64,000 bases of DNA from NCBI RefSeq assembly GCF_030689645.1, contig NZ_JAUYFU010000077.1:1-64000 (forward strand). The letters are read 5' to 3'. Numbering within the stretch: position 1 is the first letter of the stretch; the number at the start of each line of letters is the position of its first letter. The notes under the pieces are model-generated. The model was not told the DNA's origin. It worked only from the letters and a program-made list of their open reading frames with translations, and searched no databases. Both the position numbers and the translations under genes were made by a program. Of this stretch, positions 55,362 through 64,000 are shown piece by piece. Source of the DNA: Humidesulfovibrio sp. GTDB lineage: Bacteria > Desulfobacterota > Desulfovibrionia > Desulfovibrionales > Desulfovibrionaceae.

Positions 55362-55829
55362 ATGCGCATCGTGCTCTACCAGCCGGAAATTCCGCCCAAC
55401 ACCGGGAACATCGCCCGGCTCTGCGCGGCAACTGCCACCCCGCTTCATCTCATCGAGCCGCTGGGCTTCAAGATCGACGACAAGCATCTGAAACGCGCCG
55501 GGCTGGACTACTGGCCAAACGTGAACCTTTACGTGCACCCACACTGGGCCGCCTTTGAATCCGCCCTCATATCGGTGGGGCCGAGCCGCGTGGTGCTTAC
55601 CAGCGCGCGCGGCGGCGTGCCGCACCATGATTTCCGGTTCGAGCCCGGCGACGCCATAGTACTTGGGCCGGAAACGCGCGGTCTGCCGGAATTTCTTTTC
55701 GACCTCTGCCCGCTTCGCGTGCGCATCCCCACCCTGGACACAGTGCGCAGCCTGAATCTCTCCACCGCGGCGGGAATCCTGCTGTACGAGTCTCTGCGCC
55801 AGACAAACGGCCTGGGCGCCTTGTCCTGA
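55362..55829 (+). CDS. trmL: tRNA (cytidine/uridine-2'-O-)-methyltransferase TrmL
   Basis: TrmL is a SPOUT methyltransferase that modifies the wobble ribose of tRNA-Leu isoacceptors. The 155-aa protein has the family start IVLYQPEIPPNTGNIARLCAAT, the knotted AdoMet site AIVLGPETRGLPEF and the end RIPTLDTVRSLNLSTAAGILLYE. Usual length. It is immediately after the tRNA genes with AGGAAA upstream, but as a stand-alone enzyme its place beside tRNAs is probably chance. Confidence 0.96.
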   Translation: MRIVLYQPEIPPNTGNIARLCAATATPLHLIEPLGFKIDDKHLKRAGLDYWPNVNLYVHPHWAAFESALISVGPSRVVLTSARGGVPHHDFRFEPGDAIVLGPETRGLPEFLFDLCPLRVRIPTLDTVRSLNLSTAAGILLYESLRQTNGLGALS

Positions 55830-55905
55830 GGTTTGCCCAACGCCCTTGCACACGGGCCAACCAGCGGGTACTACACGCTGAACCATAAAGCATAAGGAGC
55901 GACTC

Positions 55906-56925
55906 ATGCGCCTTCTCGTCACCGGCGGCTGCGGATTCATCGGGGCCAATTTCCTCTACGCCATGCGCCAGCGCCACCCCGACTGGCAGCTCGTCAATCT
56001 GGACAAGCTCACCTACGCGGGCAACCTGGGCAGCCTGCGGGCCCTTGAGGCTGAGGCGGGCAGCGCCTACGTCTTCATCCATGGCGACATCTGCGACCGC
56101 GACCTGGTTTCCGCCCTGCTGGCGGAGCATGCCGTCGACGCAGTGGTGAATTTCGCGGCTGAAAGCCATGTGGATCGCTCCATCGACGACCCCGCTCCCT
56201 TTGTGGTGACCAACGTACTGGGTGCGCAGAACGTTTTGGATTGCGCCCGGCGCGCCGGAATCAAGCGCGTGGTGCATGTCTCCACGGACGAAGTTTACGG
56301 TTCCCTGGGCGAAACAGGACAGTTCCACGAAAACACGCCCCTGGCGCCCAACAGCCCATACTCGGCCTCCAAGGCCGGGGCCGACCTGCTGGCCCGCGCC
56401 TACCACGAGACCTACGGCCAGGACGTGGTCGTCACCCGCTGCTCCAACAACTACGGCCCCTACCAGTTCCCGGAAAAGCTCATCCCCCTCATGTACACCA
56501 AAGCCATCAAGGGCGAGCCTTTGCCCGTATACGGCGACGGCCAGAATGTACGCGACTGGATCTTCGTGGATGACCACTGCCGGGGCGTAGAACTGGCGTT
56601 GTTAAAGGGACGTCCGGGGGCAGTGTACAACTTCGGCGGCGCGGCGGAGATGCCGAACATCGAAGTGGTGCGCACCATCCTGCGCCTCACCGGGCAGAAC
56701 GACAGCCTCATCCGCTTCGTCACCGACCGCCCCGGCCATGACCGCCGCTATGCCATGAACTTCGACCTGGCGGAGCGTGAGCTTGGCTTTGCCCCGTCCG
56801 TCACCTTTGCCGAGGGCATGTCGCGCACCATCGCCTGGTACCAGGCCAATTCCGTGTGGCTGGACGAGGTGCAAAGCGGCGCCTACCTCAAATTCATGGA
56901 CCGCTGGTACAAGGAGCGCTCATGA
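55906..56925 (+). CDS. rfbB: dTDP-glucose 4,6-dehydratase
   Basis: RfbB turns dTDP-glucose into dTDP-4-keto-6-deoxyglucose, the second step to dTDP-rhamnose. The 339-aa SDR enzyme has VTGGCGFIGANFLYA, VNFAAESHVDRSI, the catalytic YSASKAGADLLARAY with Tyr and Lys, and the substrate region RDWIFVDDHCRGV. Length is typical. The start has AAGGAG upstream. Its stop overlaps the next reductase start (ATGA), so both are made together. Confidence 0.96.
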   Translation: MRLLVTGGCGFIGANFLYAMRQRHPDWQLVNLDKLTYAGNLGSLRALEAEAGSAYVFIHGDICDRDLVSALLAEHAVDAVVNFAAESHVDRSIDDPAPFVVTNVLGAQNVLDCARRAGIKRVVHVSTDEVYGSLGETGQFHENTPLAPNSPYSASKAGADLLARAYHETYGQDVVVTRCSNNYGPYQFPEKLIPLMYTKAIKGEPLPVYGDGQNVRDWIFVDDHCRGVELALLKGRPGAVYNFGGAAEMPNIEVVRTILRLTGQNDSLIRFVTDRPGHDRRYAMNFDLAERELGFAPSVTFAEGMSRTIAWYQANSVWLDEVQSGAYLKFMDRWYKERS

Positions 56926-57842
56926 GCCTGCCCGAAAAAGCGCTGGTCTTCGGCGGCAGAAACGGCCTGCTGGGACGCGCCGTGGTTGACGCGCTGGCCG
57001 CTGCCGGTGTTGAGGCCATACCCGTTTCCAACGCCGACGTGGACTACTTCGACGCCGACGCCCTGGACGATTTCCTGGACACCTTCGAGCCGCCCCTTTC
57101 CGACGAGGACTACGACCCGGCCACGCTTTGCCTGGTCAACGCCGTGGCCTACACCCAAGTGGACAAGGCCGAGGACGCCCCAGAGGAGGCTTACCGCCTC
57201 AACGCCGCCCTGCCCGCCCTGCTCGGCGTGCTGGCCGAAGAACGCGGCCACAGGCTGGTGCATTTTTCCACGGACTTCGTTTTCGACGGCGCCAAGCGCA
57301 CCCCCTACCTGCCCACTGACGCCACGGACCCGCTGTCGGTCTATGGCGCTTCCAAGCGGGCAGGCGAAGAGGCCTTGCTGGCCCTCGACATCCCCGGCCT
57401 GCTCATCCTGCGCACGGCCTGGCTCTTCGGGCCGGGCAAAATGAACTTCGTGCAACGGATGATTGAACTGGCAGCCGAACGACCAGAACTCAGCGTCGTG
57501 TCAGACCAGTTCGGATCGCCCACATACACCCTTGATCTGGCCGCGCTGACCGTGGCGCTGCTGAAAAACGGAGCGGCGGGCCTTCTGCACGCAGCCAACT
57601 CCGGCCCGGCCACCTGGCATGAGCTGGCCTCCGCGGCAATCGAACTGGCCCATAGCCCATGCAAGGTGATCCCCATCCGCACCAGCGGCTACCCCACCCG
57701 CGCCAAACGCCCGGCATACTCTGTGCTTGATCTCTCCGAGACCGCACGACGGGCGGGATACACGCCTCGACACTGGCGCGAAGCCCTGGCGGAGTATGTT
57801 GCGAAGCTCTTGGCCGAAGGGGCGGCCCAGCCACAGCCCTGA
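56922..57842 (+). CDS. rfbD: dTDP-4-dehydrorhamnose reductase
   Basis: RfbD reduces the keto-sugar to dTDP-L-rhamnose. The 306-aa SDR protein has the NAD(P) site FGGRNGLLGRAVV, NAVAYTQVDKAEDAP, FSTDFVFDG and the YGASKRAGE catalytic pair, plus RTAWLFGPGKMNFV. ATG 56922 is coupled to rfbB; the track start is 22 codons too early. Missing in the window are rfbA and rfbC, so the pathway is only partly encoded here or the pair serves a related deoxysugar. Confidence 0.94.
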   Translation: MSLPEKALVFGGRNGLLGRAVVDALAAAGVEAIPVSNADVDYFDADALDDFLDTFEPPLSDEDYDPATLCLVNAVAYTQVDKAEDAPEEAYRLNAALPALLGVLAEERGHRLVHFSTDFVFDGAKRTPYLPTDATDPLSVYGASKRAGEEALLALDIPGLLILRTAWLFGPGKMNFVQRMIELAAERPELSVVSDQFGSPTYTLDLAALTVALLKNGAAGLLHAANSGPATWHELASAAIELAHSPCKVIPIRTSGYPTRAKRPAYSVLDLSETARRAGYTPRHWREALAEYVAKLLAEGAAQPQP

Positions 57843-57879
57843 GCCCGGCTTGCCAAAGCCCGGCGATTGTGGTTTGCCA

Positions 57880-58917
57880 ATGGTCATGCGGACATTCTTC
57901 TTTCTGCCGCCCGTGCGCCAGGCCGCCGGAGGCATCACCGTCATCCGGCGCATGGCCGCCTTCCTTACAGCCTCGGGCCGCGAGGCCTTTCTTGTCCCGC
58001 GCGAAACGTCCGGCCAAGGCCAGGGCTGGTCTCCCTCCGAGGCCTGGGTGGATGCGCCCGTGGTCCCCTGGGACCAGCTCCAGCTCACCCCGCAGGATCT
58101 CTGGGTCGTGCCGGAAGGCTGGGTCAACGCCCTTGCGCCCGGCTTCAACGCAGGCGCCCGCTGCCTGGTCTACGTGCAGAACTGGGCCTACCTGCTCTCC
58201 GCCTTGCCGGAGGGAGTCAGCTGGCGCAAGCTGCCTGTGATTTTCGCCGCCGTGTCCGACCCGGTGGCGCAGTTTGTCGCCGCCACCACCGGCCAGAGCG
58301 CGCCCGTACTGCGTCCTGGCATCGACACAAACCTTTTCCGCGCTCCCAAAGCAAAGCCCGACCCGGCCGATGGCATCCGCATCGCCTGGATGCCGCGCAA
58401 GAACAAAGCCCTGGCTAAACAGATTCAGGAAACATTCCAGAACCTGGACGAAGACCTTGCCGCACGATGCGATTGGGTGGAGATCTCCGGCCTGCCCGCC
58501 TCCGGCGTGGCCGAGGCCCTGGCCTCCGCGCACATATTTCTGGCCACGGGCTTCCCCGAGGGCTGCCCCCTGCCGCCCCTTGAGGCCATGGCCTGCGGCT
58601 GCCTGCCCGTCGGCTTCATGGGCTTTGGCGGCGCGGACTACATGCGTCAGGCGCTCGCCGCTGACCAGGACCCTGCTCCCTTCGCCCCCTGGTGGCCGGT
58701 GCGTGATGTCCCATGGGGCGGCAACGGCCTCTGGAGCGCCGACGCGGACATCCTGGGCGCGGCCCTGCACCTGAAAACAGCCGCAACCTGGGCGCTTGCG
58801 GATAGTCCCAATCTCTCCACAACCCTGGCCAATGCCCGCGCCACCGCCGACGCATACACCTTGGACATCCAGCGCCACAGCGTGCTTGAGCTCTGGTCGC
58901 GCCTGGAAACCACCTGA
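57880..58917 (+). CDS. Glycosyltransferase (GT4-like)
   Basis: The 345-aa protein has an N-terminal half with RTFFFLPPVRQAAGGITVIRRMAAFL, resembling the donor/acceptor loop of GT-B enzymes, and a C-terminal half with IRIAWMPRKNKALAKQ and FLATGFPEGCPLPPLEAMACGCLPVGF, the EX7E-like nucleotide-sugar site of GT4 transferases. The start is the ATG at 57880 (or 57886). It follows rfbD by about 40 bp and may add a deoxysugar to a surface glycan. Donor and acceptor are unknown. Confidence 0.88.
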   Translation: MVMRTFFFLPPVRQAAGGITVIRRMAAFLTASGREAFLVPRETSGQGQGWSPSEAWVDAPVVPWDQLQLTPQDLWVVPEGWVNALAPGFNAGARCLVYVQNWAYLLSALPEGVSWRKLPVIFAAVSDPVAQFVAATTGQSAPVLRPGIDTNLFRAPKAKPDPADGIRIAWMPRKNKALAKQIQETFQNLDEDLAARCDWVEISGLPASGVAEALASAHIFLATGFPEGCPLPPLEAMACGCLPVGFMGFGGADYMRQALAADQDPAPFAPWWPVRDVPWGGNGLWSADADILGAALHLKTAATWALADSPNLSTTLANARATADAYTLDIQRHSVLELWSRLETT

Positions 58918-58934
58918 GAAGAACCCAGAGCAGC

Positions 58935-59786
58935 ATGTCAAAAAAGAACAAGCCCCCCCGGCCAGAGCCGGAGACCCTCGGCCTGCCCCTGGCCGGAGTG
59001 GATTCCCACGCGCACATGGACCTGGACGACTTCGACGCCGACCGTGAAGATCTTCTCGACCGTGCCCGCGCCTGCGGCGTGTCCCGCATCGGCAACGTGT
59101 TTCTCGGTCCGCAGGCCTACCACAAGAACCGCCATTACTTCGACCACAGGCCGGAGGTGTTCTTCATCCTCGGCATCCATCCTGGCAATGCCGACCAGTG
59201 CACGCCGGAAACGGTGGAAGCCATGCGCCAAGCCTTTGCCGCAGACCCGCGCCTCAAGGCCCTGGGCGAAATCGGCCTGGACTACTACTGGGACGACCAC
59301 CCGCACGAACTGCAACAGCAGGTGTTCCGCACGCAGTTGGCCCTGGCCGCAGAACTCGGCCTGCCCCCGGTGATTCATTGCCGCGACGCGTCAGACAGCC
59401 GCAACGCCTTTGACGACACCATACGCACGCTTGAAGACGCCGGCTTCAGCGGGCGCAAGCTTTTGTGGCACTGCTTCGGCGGCGATGCGTCCCAGGCGCG
59501 GCTGGTTCTGGACCACGGCTGGCATGTGAGCATCCCCGGCCCAGTGAGCTACGGACGCAACAGCGCACTGCGCGAAGCAGTGGAGACGATCCCCCTTGAG
59601 CGCATGCTGATCGAAACAGACTGCCCGTACCTTACCGCCGAGCCCTGGCGCGGCAAACGCAATCACCCGGCCCTGGTTGGCTTTACCGCAGCCTGCGTGG
59701 CCGAGGTCAAAGGCCTTGCGTCAGAGGCTGTTTGGATCGCCACAGGCCGGAACGCCAGCTCCTTTTTCAATCTGGAGGACAGCTGA
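58935..59786 (+). CDS. TatD-family metal-dependent DNase
   Basis: The 283-aa TIM-barrel hydrolase has the start SHAHMDLDDFDADRE with metal His pair, ILGIHPGNADQ, ALGEIGLDYYWDDHPHELQQQVFRTQL, VIHCRDA, LWHCFGGDAS and ETDCPYLTAEPWRG. These are all TatD motifs, giving 3'-5' DNase or similar activity. The lysine- and proline-rich first 20 residues are unusual. The paaI-like gene starts at its stop codon. Confidence 0.94.
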   Translation: MSKKNKPPRPEPETLGLPLAGVDSHAHMDLDDFDADREDLLDRARACGVSRIGNVFLGPQAYHKNRHYFDHRPEVFFILGIHPGNADQCTPETVEAMRQAFAADPRLKALGEIGLDYYWDDHPHELQQQVFRTQLALAAELGLPPVIHCRDASDSRNAFDDTIRTLEDAGFSGRKLLWHCFGGDASQARLVLDHGWHVSIPGPVSYGRNSALREAVETIPLERMLIETDCPYLTAEPWRGKRNHPALVGFTAACVAEVKGLASEAVWIATGRNASSFFNLEDS

Positions 59787-60244
59787 TGACCACCCCGCAC
59801 CTGACCAACGCCGAACGCGCCGAACGTTACGCCAGGCTCAAGCGTTTCTTCAACAACCGCGACAGATTGTGTATGAATCTTGGCATTCAGGTGACGGACG
59901 TCAGCCTGGGTGTGGCCACTGCGGCCATGACCATTGAGGAGAAACACCTGAACGGGGCGGATGTGGCGCAGGGCGGGGCGATCTTCACCCTGGCGGATCT
60001 GGCCTTTGGCGCGGCTGCCAACTCCCACGGCACCCTGGCCCTTGGGGTCAACGCCAGCATAGCCTTCACCAAGGCTGCCACCTGCGGCAGCAGCCTTACT
60101 GCACACGCGCGGGAGACCGCCGTTTCCGGCCCCCTGGCGACCTATGTGGTGGAAGTCAAAAACGAGGACGGCGAGACCATCGCCACCTTCCAGGGCACAG
60201 CCTACCGCAAGCGCGAACGCCTCGACCTTTCCGCCTGGGGTTGA
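59786..60244 (+). CDS. PaaI-type hotdog thioesterase
   Basis: This 152-aa protein is a hotdog-fold acyl-CoA thioesterase with the PaaI signature HLNGADVAQGGAIFTLADLAFGAAAN and INASIAFTKAA-like strand (LGVNASIAFTKAA). The ATG overlaps the TatD stop by one base (TGATG), showing coupled translation. The substrate is probably an aromatic or medium-chain acyl-CoA, judged from the family. Confidence 0.92.
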   Translation: MTTPHLTNAERAERYARLKRFFNNRDRLCMNLGIQVTDVSLGVATAAMTIEEKHLNGADVAQGGAIFTLADLAFGAAANSHGTLALGVNASIAFTKAATCGSSLTAHARETAVSGPLATYVVEVKNEDGETIATFQGTAYRKRERLDLSAWG

Positions 60245-60272
60245 ACGCAGGGTAGAGAGACCGCCCAGACAC

Positions 60273-62852
60273 CTACATTTGGGCAGCCCGGTTCTTGGCG
60301 TTTTCCTCGGCAACGCGCTCGGCCAGGAGGGTAACGATGAAGCGGTTCACCGCCGCCGCCAACTGCGGGGCCTTTTGCTGGATAAGCGTGAAGCGCTCCA
60401 CCGAAAGCTTGAACGCAACGCAGCGCTCCGTGGCGATGACTGAGGCGGAGCGCGGGGCGTTGGTATAAATGCCCATTTCGCCGAACACGGTGCCCGGTCC
60501 CATCTTCTTCAAACGCAAAAGCTTGCCGCCCGGCAACGCCAGCTCCACCTGCACCTTGCCAGATTGGAGGAAATACATGCAGTCCGAGGCTTCGCCCTGC
60601 TGCATCAAGCGATGCTTCCTGGGCACCTCAACCCGCTCCAGGCACTTCATAAGCGCAGGCACCAGCCGTGGATCCGGGAAGGTTGCCGCCAGCAACTCCT
60701 CCAAGGTCGTCTGATGCTGCTCCTGTAATCCATCTCCAGCTTCAGCCGCGACTCCGGCTAGAATCGCGTCCTCGCAGAACTCTAAAGCATAGTCCAGGTT
60801 CAATGCCACGCGGCACACGCCTCCGGAATCATCCATGCGATAGCCCAACCCCTCAAGATGCTCCTCAAGCTCCAAAGGCACGCTGGTGAGATAGAGCAAA
60901 AGCCCGCGTTGCCGCGCCAGGGTCTCCAGCCGTCGAAAGCCGGTGGAGGCAGAGGCACCAAGCCCGGTGACGGCCCCGAAATCAAGCAGCACGTAACGCA
61001 GGGACTGCGAAGCAAGCCGGTTGGCGACGATGCGCCAAAGGTCGTATAACGTGCCCAAAAACAAGAATCCCTGAAGCCGCAGCACAAGGATCTGTCCCCC
61101 GCGCTCCCGCAAGGTTCGACGCTCAGCGGGTGAGCGGTCGACATTGCTGTGATATACGTCGCCGCTTTGCGTAAAGCGAACCCCCCCACCGGAAACGGCG
61201 CGCGCAAGGCTCAGCATTGCTCCCAGGCCCAGGGTGGCGAAAACGCCCAGCACCGGCCCCAAAAACGCCACCATCAGGCATGAGGTCCAGGCAGCGCGAT
61301 TGTCATCCTTGCGCGACAGTGGGTTGCGAGCATCGCGCAGCAACCAGCTCACGGGCATGACGAGCCCCATGGCCAGCAGGATGCCCAGGGGGACAAATGT
61401 CGGAATATGCTGCAAAATCGGCTGTCCAGCCAACAGAAAGCCAAGGCACGCGAGACCGACGGTGAACCCGGCCAAGGGCCCGGCGGCTCCCAGAGCCCGC
61501 AGCCCCAAGCTGCCGGAAAGCGACAAGGATGAAGGCAAAGCCCCCGCAAGGCCGGATAGCAGGGAGGAGGCGCCGACCATGCACATCTGCTTATCCGGGT
61601 CGGAGTCGCGCTCAAGAACAGACTCCAAAATGGGCGTGCGCATGAGTGAAGGGAGAATGGCGACAACAACCGCTGCGGCGAAGAAGTCAGCGCGAGAGGC
61701 CAGCGCCGGCCAATCGATGTGCGCCAGATGCTGCGCTTGAAAAAGACCCGGCAGCGCGCTCAGGTCCAGCATTGGCGGAAGACCCGGCTGTGCGGCGGCC
61801 AGGACGGCCAGGCCAGACAATGGCCCGGTGGTCAGCCCTGGCACCAGATGAGGGAACACGGCCAGCAGATTCCAGACGCCAATGGTCAGCGTAGCGAGCA
61901 AAAGCGGCCAGATGAGGCCGCCCAGAGTCATTTGCACCAGAAAATATGCCGCGCCGAAGCCCACGGCAGGCCCCCAGATATGCGACGCGCTGGCAAGAGC
62001 GTTGGGCACTTCGACGAGCGGCAGGACGGTAAGAGCGGCCAAGGCCGGGTCGACCTGAGCCATAACCTCAAGCCACGCCTTGACCAGCAGCAGGCCAAAG
62101 CCTGCAAGCATTCCGCCAAGCACCTCCGACGGCAGAAAACGGACTCGCTCCGCAAGTCCAAACCGTGACAGCAGCACCCCAAAAGCACCGGATAAAAGCA
62201 CAGAAAGAGTCAGCCCCGCCACAAGGGTTGCGGTCAAGGTCGCCCCAGATACATGGCCCAGGAGATCCGCACTCAAGACCCCCAGAAGCAGAAACACCGA
62301 CACCGTCGCTGCGGGGTCCGGCCCGCCAAGGGCGACGGGCAGCCTTCCATGCAGGGCAAAGAACACGGAGCCCAGCACTGCGGGCACGAGGGTGAGCACC
62401 AGCGCGTGCGGCGTGAGCCCGGCTGCGGTGTTGACCGTGAGGGCCAGCATGGCCAGAGCCATACAGACCAGCAGTTCGTAGCCGCCGCCGACAATGCCGG
62501 AAAAGAAGTTCACCAGCAAATTGCCGGAAAAGAAATGGCGCAGATGCCCCATGGTGGTTTCAAGCCGTGGGCCTGCATCCACGGCCAGAGCTCCAGGGCT
62601 TTCCGCTGGCGTTGCGGAAACGGCCTTTGGCGGTTCGGCCTCAACCAGATCGTCCAGCTTTACGTCGTCGACGCCCGGCTCGGGCTGCGGGGGACGCACC
62701 ACCTTGCCATGCTGCCCACATTGGGGGCACTTGGCCTCGCGTCCAAGGAGCTGTTCCGGAAGAGCCTGGGTGTGGCCGCATGAGGCGCAGGAGAACATAG
62801 CCCCGCCTGGTGCCGCTGCGTGATCGAGATCTGTATGCTTTTCGTCGGACAC
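60273..62852 (-). CDS. SulP-family anion transporter with zinc ribbon, STAS and cyclic-nucleotide-binding domains
   Basis: The 859-aa inner-membrane protein has four parts. Residues about 15-50 form a zinc ribbon (CASCGH and CPQCGQ). From about 105 to 560 are ten or more membrane segments of the SulP/SLC26 type. A STAS domain follows (VLRLQGFLFLGTLYDLW, LLDFGAVTGLGASAS). The last 130 residues are a cNMP domain (GTVFGEMGIYTNAPRSASVIATER). GTG 62852 follows GGAGG at 5 nt and is preferred over ATG 62888. The SulP part could carry sulfate or bicarbonate; cyclic nucleotide or another ligand may gate it. Confidence 0.9.
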   Translation of the reverse strand: MSDEKHTDLDHAAAPGGAMFSCASCGHTQALPEQLLGREAKCPQCGQHGKVVRPPQPEPGVDDVKLDDLVEAEPPKAVSATPAESPGALAVDAGPRLETTMGHLRHFFSGNLLVNFFSGIVGGGYELLVCMALAMLALTVNTAAGLTPHALVLTLVPAVLGSVFFALHGRLPVALGGPDPAATVSVFLLLGVLSADLLGHVSGATLTATLVAGLTLSVLLSGAFGVLLSRFGLAERVRFLPSEVLGGMLAGFGLLLVKAWLEVMAQVDPALAALTVLPLVEVPNALASASHIWGPAVGFGAAYFLVQMTLGGLIWPLLLATLTIGVWNLLAVFPHLVPGLTTGPLSGLAVLAAAQPGLPPMLDLSALPGLFQAQHLAHIDWPALASRADFFAAAVVVAILPSLMRTPILESVLERDSDPDKQMCMVGASSLLSGLAGALPSSLSLSGSLGLRALGAAGPLAGFTVGLACLGFLLAGQPILQHIPTFVPLGILLAMGLVMPVSWLLRDARNPLSRKDDNRAAWTSCLMVAFLGPVLGVFATLGLGAMLSLARAVSGGGVRFTQSGDVYHSNVDRSPAERRTLRERGGQILVLRLQGFLFLGTLYDLWRIVANRLASQSLRYVLLDFGAVTGLGASASTGFRRLETLARQRGLLLYLTSVPLELEEHLEGLGYRMDDSGGVCRVALNLDYALEFCEDAILAGVAAEAGDGLQEQHQTTLEELLAATFPDPRLVPALMKCLERVEVPRKHRLMQQGEASDCMYFLQSGKVQVELALPGGKLLRLKKMGPGTVFGEMGIYTNAPRSASVIATERCVAFKLSVERFTLIQQKAPQLAAAVNRFIVTLLAERVAEENAKNRAAQM

Positions 62853-62955
62853 TGCGCCCTCCGCACTTGGTGGCGTCACATGACACATTGCTGACTATGG
62901 CAAAGAATGCCGCATTTCTCAAGACCGCTTTGTCCGGCCACAGAAACTGCTGCGG

Positions 62956-64000
62956 CTACGAGAAAGTGGCGCGCATGAGGCCCAACAACTCCGCCATCCT
63001 GTGAACGTATGTATGCTGCGCAAGTATGCGTGCCCGTGCGGCATCGCCCACCCGCGAGCGCAAGGCGCTGTCTTTCAGGCAGCGCAACGCGAGCTCCGCG
63101 ACCTCTCCAGGCTCATCATACACCAGAACCTCGCGTCCTGGCTCAAACAGACGATCCAACTGCTCGCGCCTGTCGGTAAGCACAAAGCCTCCGCTGGCAG
63201 GCACGTCGAACACCCGTTGATTCACCGCGCCCTTCATTTGCCGGCTGGTGCAATTGAGGCTTACGCGGCTCATGGGATAGAACCGGGGCAGATCGTCATA
63301 GTAGTCCAGGCGCGGTAAAAACCTCGCAGAACTTACCGGTCCGAAGGCGTTGCACCACCCCTCGGAATCACCAGCGATGACCGGCGCAAAGGGCTCCAGG
63401 GCGGTCACGCAGGCCCAGCGATACTGACGCGTGGCCTCCCAGGTCAAAAGCGACTCGCAGGCCAGACGCTGGGTCGTGTCAGGCAGTGCGCGCAGCCTCG
63501 CGGCAAGCTCCGGATGCGCGCTTGCAAGATAGGCGTCAACGTCGCGCTCGGACGACTCACCGAACCCTGCGGCGATGTCAACGTAGTTACGGACAAGTTC
63601 GGGCACGGCTGCGCAGGCCGCCAGGCTCTCGGACACGGCGCGGACCATGGAGTCGCCCACGAAGGAGACATCCGCGCGCCAGGTTTCCGGGCCAGAGGGC
63701 AATCCAGGGCGAAAACGGCTCACGTCCGTGGCCAGAGGCAGATAGTGGACATGCTCGAACCCCGCGGCGCCCAGGCTCTGAACATTGTCCGCGTCCCAGG
63801 TGAACAGGGCGGTGCCGGGCCGGGCAAGGCCCTGATAGCGGGAAAGGATGAGGTGCGGGTTGTCCACGAACCAAGAGGCCAACGGGAGGCCAAGACGTTC
63901 CAGCAATTCCGACAGGCGGCCCTGGCTGTCCAGGCCAAAATGATTCACCGTGAGGACGAAATCAGGCCGGAAGTCCAGCACCCTGCGCAGCAGGTCTTCC
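62956..64000 (-). CDS. CgeB/DUF3880-like glycosyltransferase, partial (5' end outside window)
   Basis: The frame is open to the window edge and reads [20 protein letters not shown], so the real start lies beyond 64000. The visible 347 residues have the DUF3880-like N-terminal half ([40 protein letters not shown]) and the CgeB-type C-terminal half ([31 protein letters not shown], then [16 protein letters not shown]). Such proteins are found in polysaccharide and flagellar glycosylation loci. Donor unknown. Confidence 0.88.
   Translation of the reverse strand, partial: EDLLRRVLDFRPDFVLTVNHFGLDSQGRLSELLERLGLPLASWFVDNPHLILSRYQGLARPGTALFTWDADNVQSLGAAGFEHVHYLPLATDVSRFRPGLPSGPETWRADVSFVGDSMVRAVSESLAACAAVPELVRNYVDIAAGFGESSERDVDAYLASAHPELAARLRALPDTTQRLACESLLTWEATRQYRWACVTALEPFAPVIAGDSEGWCNAFGPVSSARFLPRLDYYDDLPRFYPMSRVSLNCTSRQMKGAVNQRVFDVPASGGFVLTDRREQLDRLFEPGREVLVYDEPGEVAELALRCLKDSALRSRVGDAARARILAQHTYVHRMAELLGLMRATFS

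Overview
The window is chromosomal DNA from a GC-rich sulfate-reducing deltaproteobacterium, most likely of the Desulfovibrionaceae. The inference rests on gene content and style: a monofunctional Ni-Fe-S carbon monoxide dehydrogenase with a CooA-like heme regulator, a selenocysteine tRNA, a ferredoxin-thioredoxin-reductase catalytic chain paired with a glutaredoxin, a hom-apgM pair, cdaA-cdaR-glmM, and very large multi-PAS sensor kinases. No rRNA, CRISPR array or intact insertion sequence is visible.

Region 1 (1-5358) is the right-hand end of an integrated satellite/plasmid-like element. On the minus strand, from its right edge inward, come a tyrosine integrase, an unknown 391-aa protein, an AlpA/excisionase-type protein, a small ORF and a primase/DUF3987 protein that runs off the window. 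It ends exactly at the 3' half of a tRNA-Pro(GGG) gene (attachment site) followed by a long inverted repeat. Region 2 (5.4-9.46 kb) is AT-richer and patchy: an RsbW-like ATPase/GNAT fusion, a GNAT acetyltransferase and RsgA, with decayed DNA between them. It ends in a second, degenerate tRNA-Pro-like 3' fragment plus terminator, so it may be an older insertion at the same site.

Region 3 (9.8-20.5 kb): a receiver-only response regulator and a 1488-aa hybrid-sensing kinase, a cytosine/guanine-type deaminase, then a plus-strand run for the aspartate-family pathway (aminotransferase, hom, apgM, thioesterase) and an amidohydrolase. Region 4 (20.5-26.3 kb, minus) carries glycolysis/gluconeogenesis in two transcription units, GAF-gap1-pgk and fba-gap2, plus surE. 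Region 5 (26.5-31.5 kb, plus): a YhaM-like HD nuclease, tmk, an amino-acid ABC transporter lacking its ATPase, and a glutaredoxin-FTR pair. An AT-rich orphan ORF with an RNxxxH motif (31.5-32.6 kb) follows.

Region 6 (32.7-44.2 kb): an RRM protein, trmFO, two oligopeptide-type ABC ATPases, a flavodoxin-fold quinone reductase, an HD protein, SH3/M48 envelope proteins, a zinc-ribbon protein, a Skp-like chaperone and priA. Region 7 (44.2-51.0 kb, minus) is the operon ftsH-folP-cdaA-cdaR-glmM-galU, joining membrane proteolysis, folate, c-di-AMP and nucleotide-sugar supply for the envelope. Region 8 (51.3-54.9 kb, plus) is the CO operon cooS-cooC-cooA preceded by a CooA-type operator, so the regulator probably controls its own operon. 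selC and tRNA-Val(CAC) follow. Region 9 (55.3-64 kb): trmL, dTDP-rhamnose genes, glycosyltransferases, TatD, a thioesterase and a zinc ribbon-SulP-STAS-cNMP transporter.
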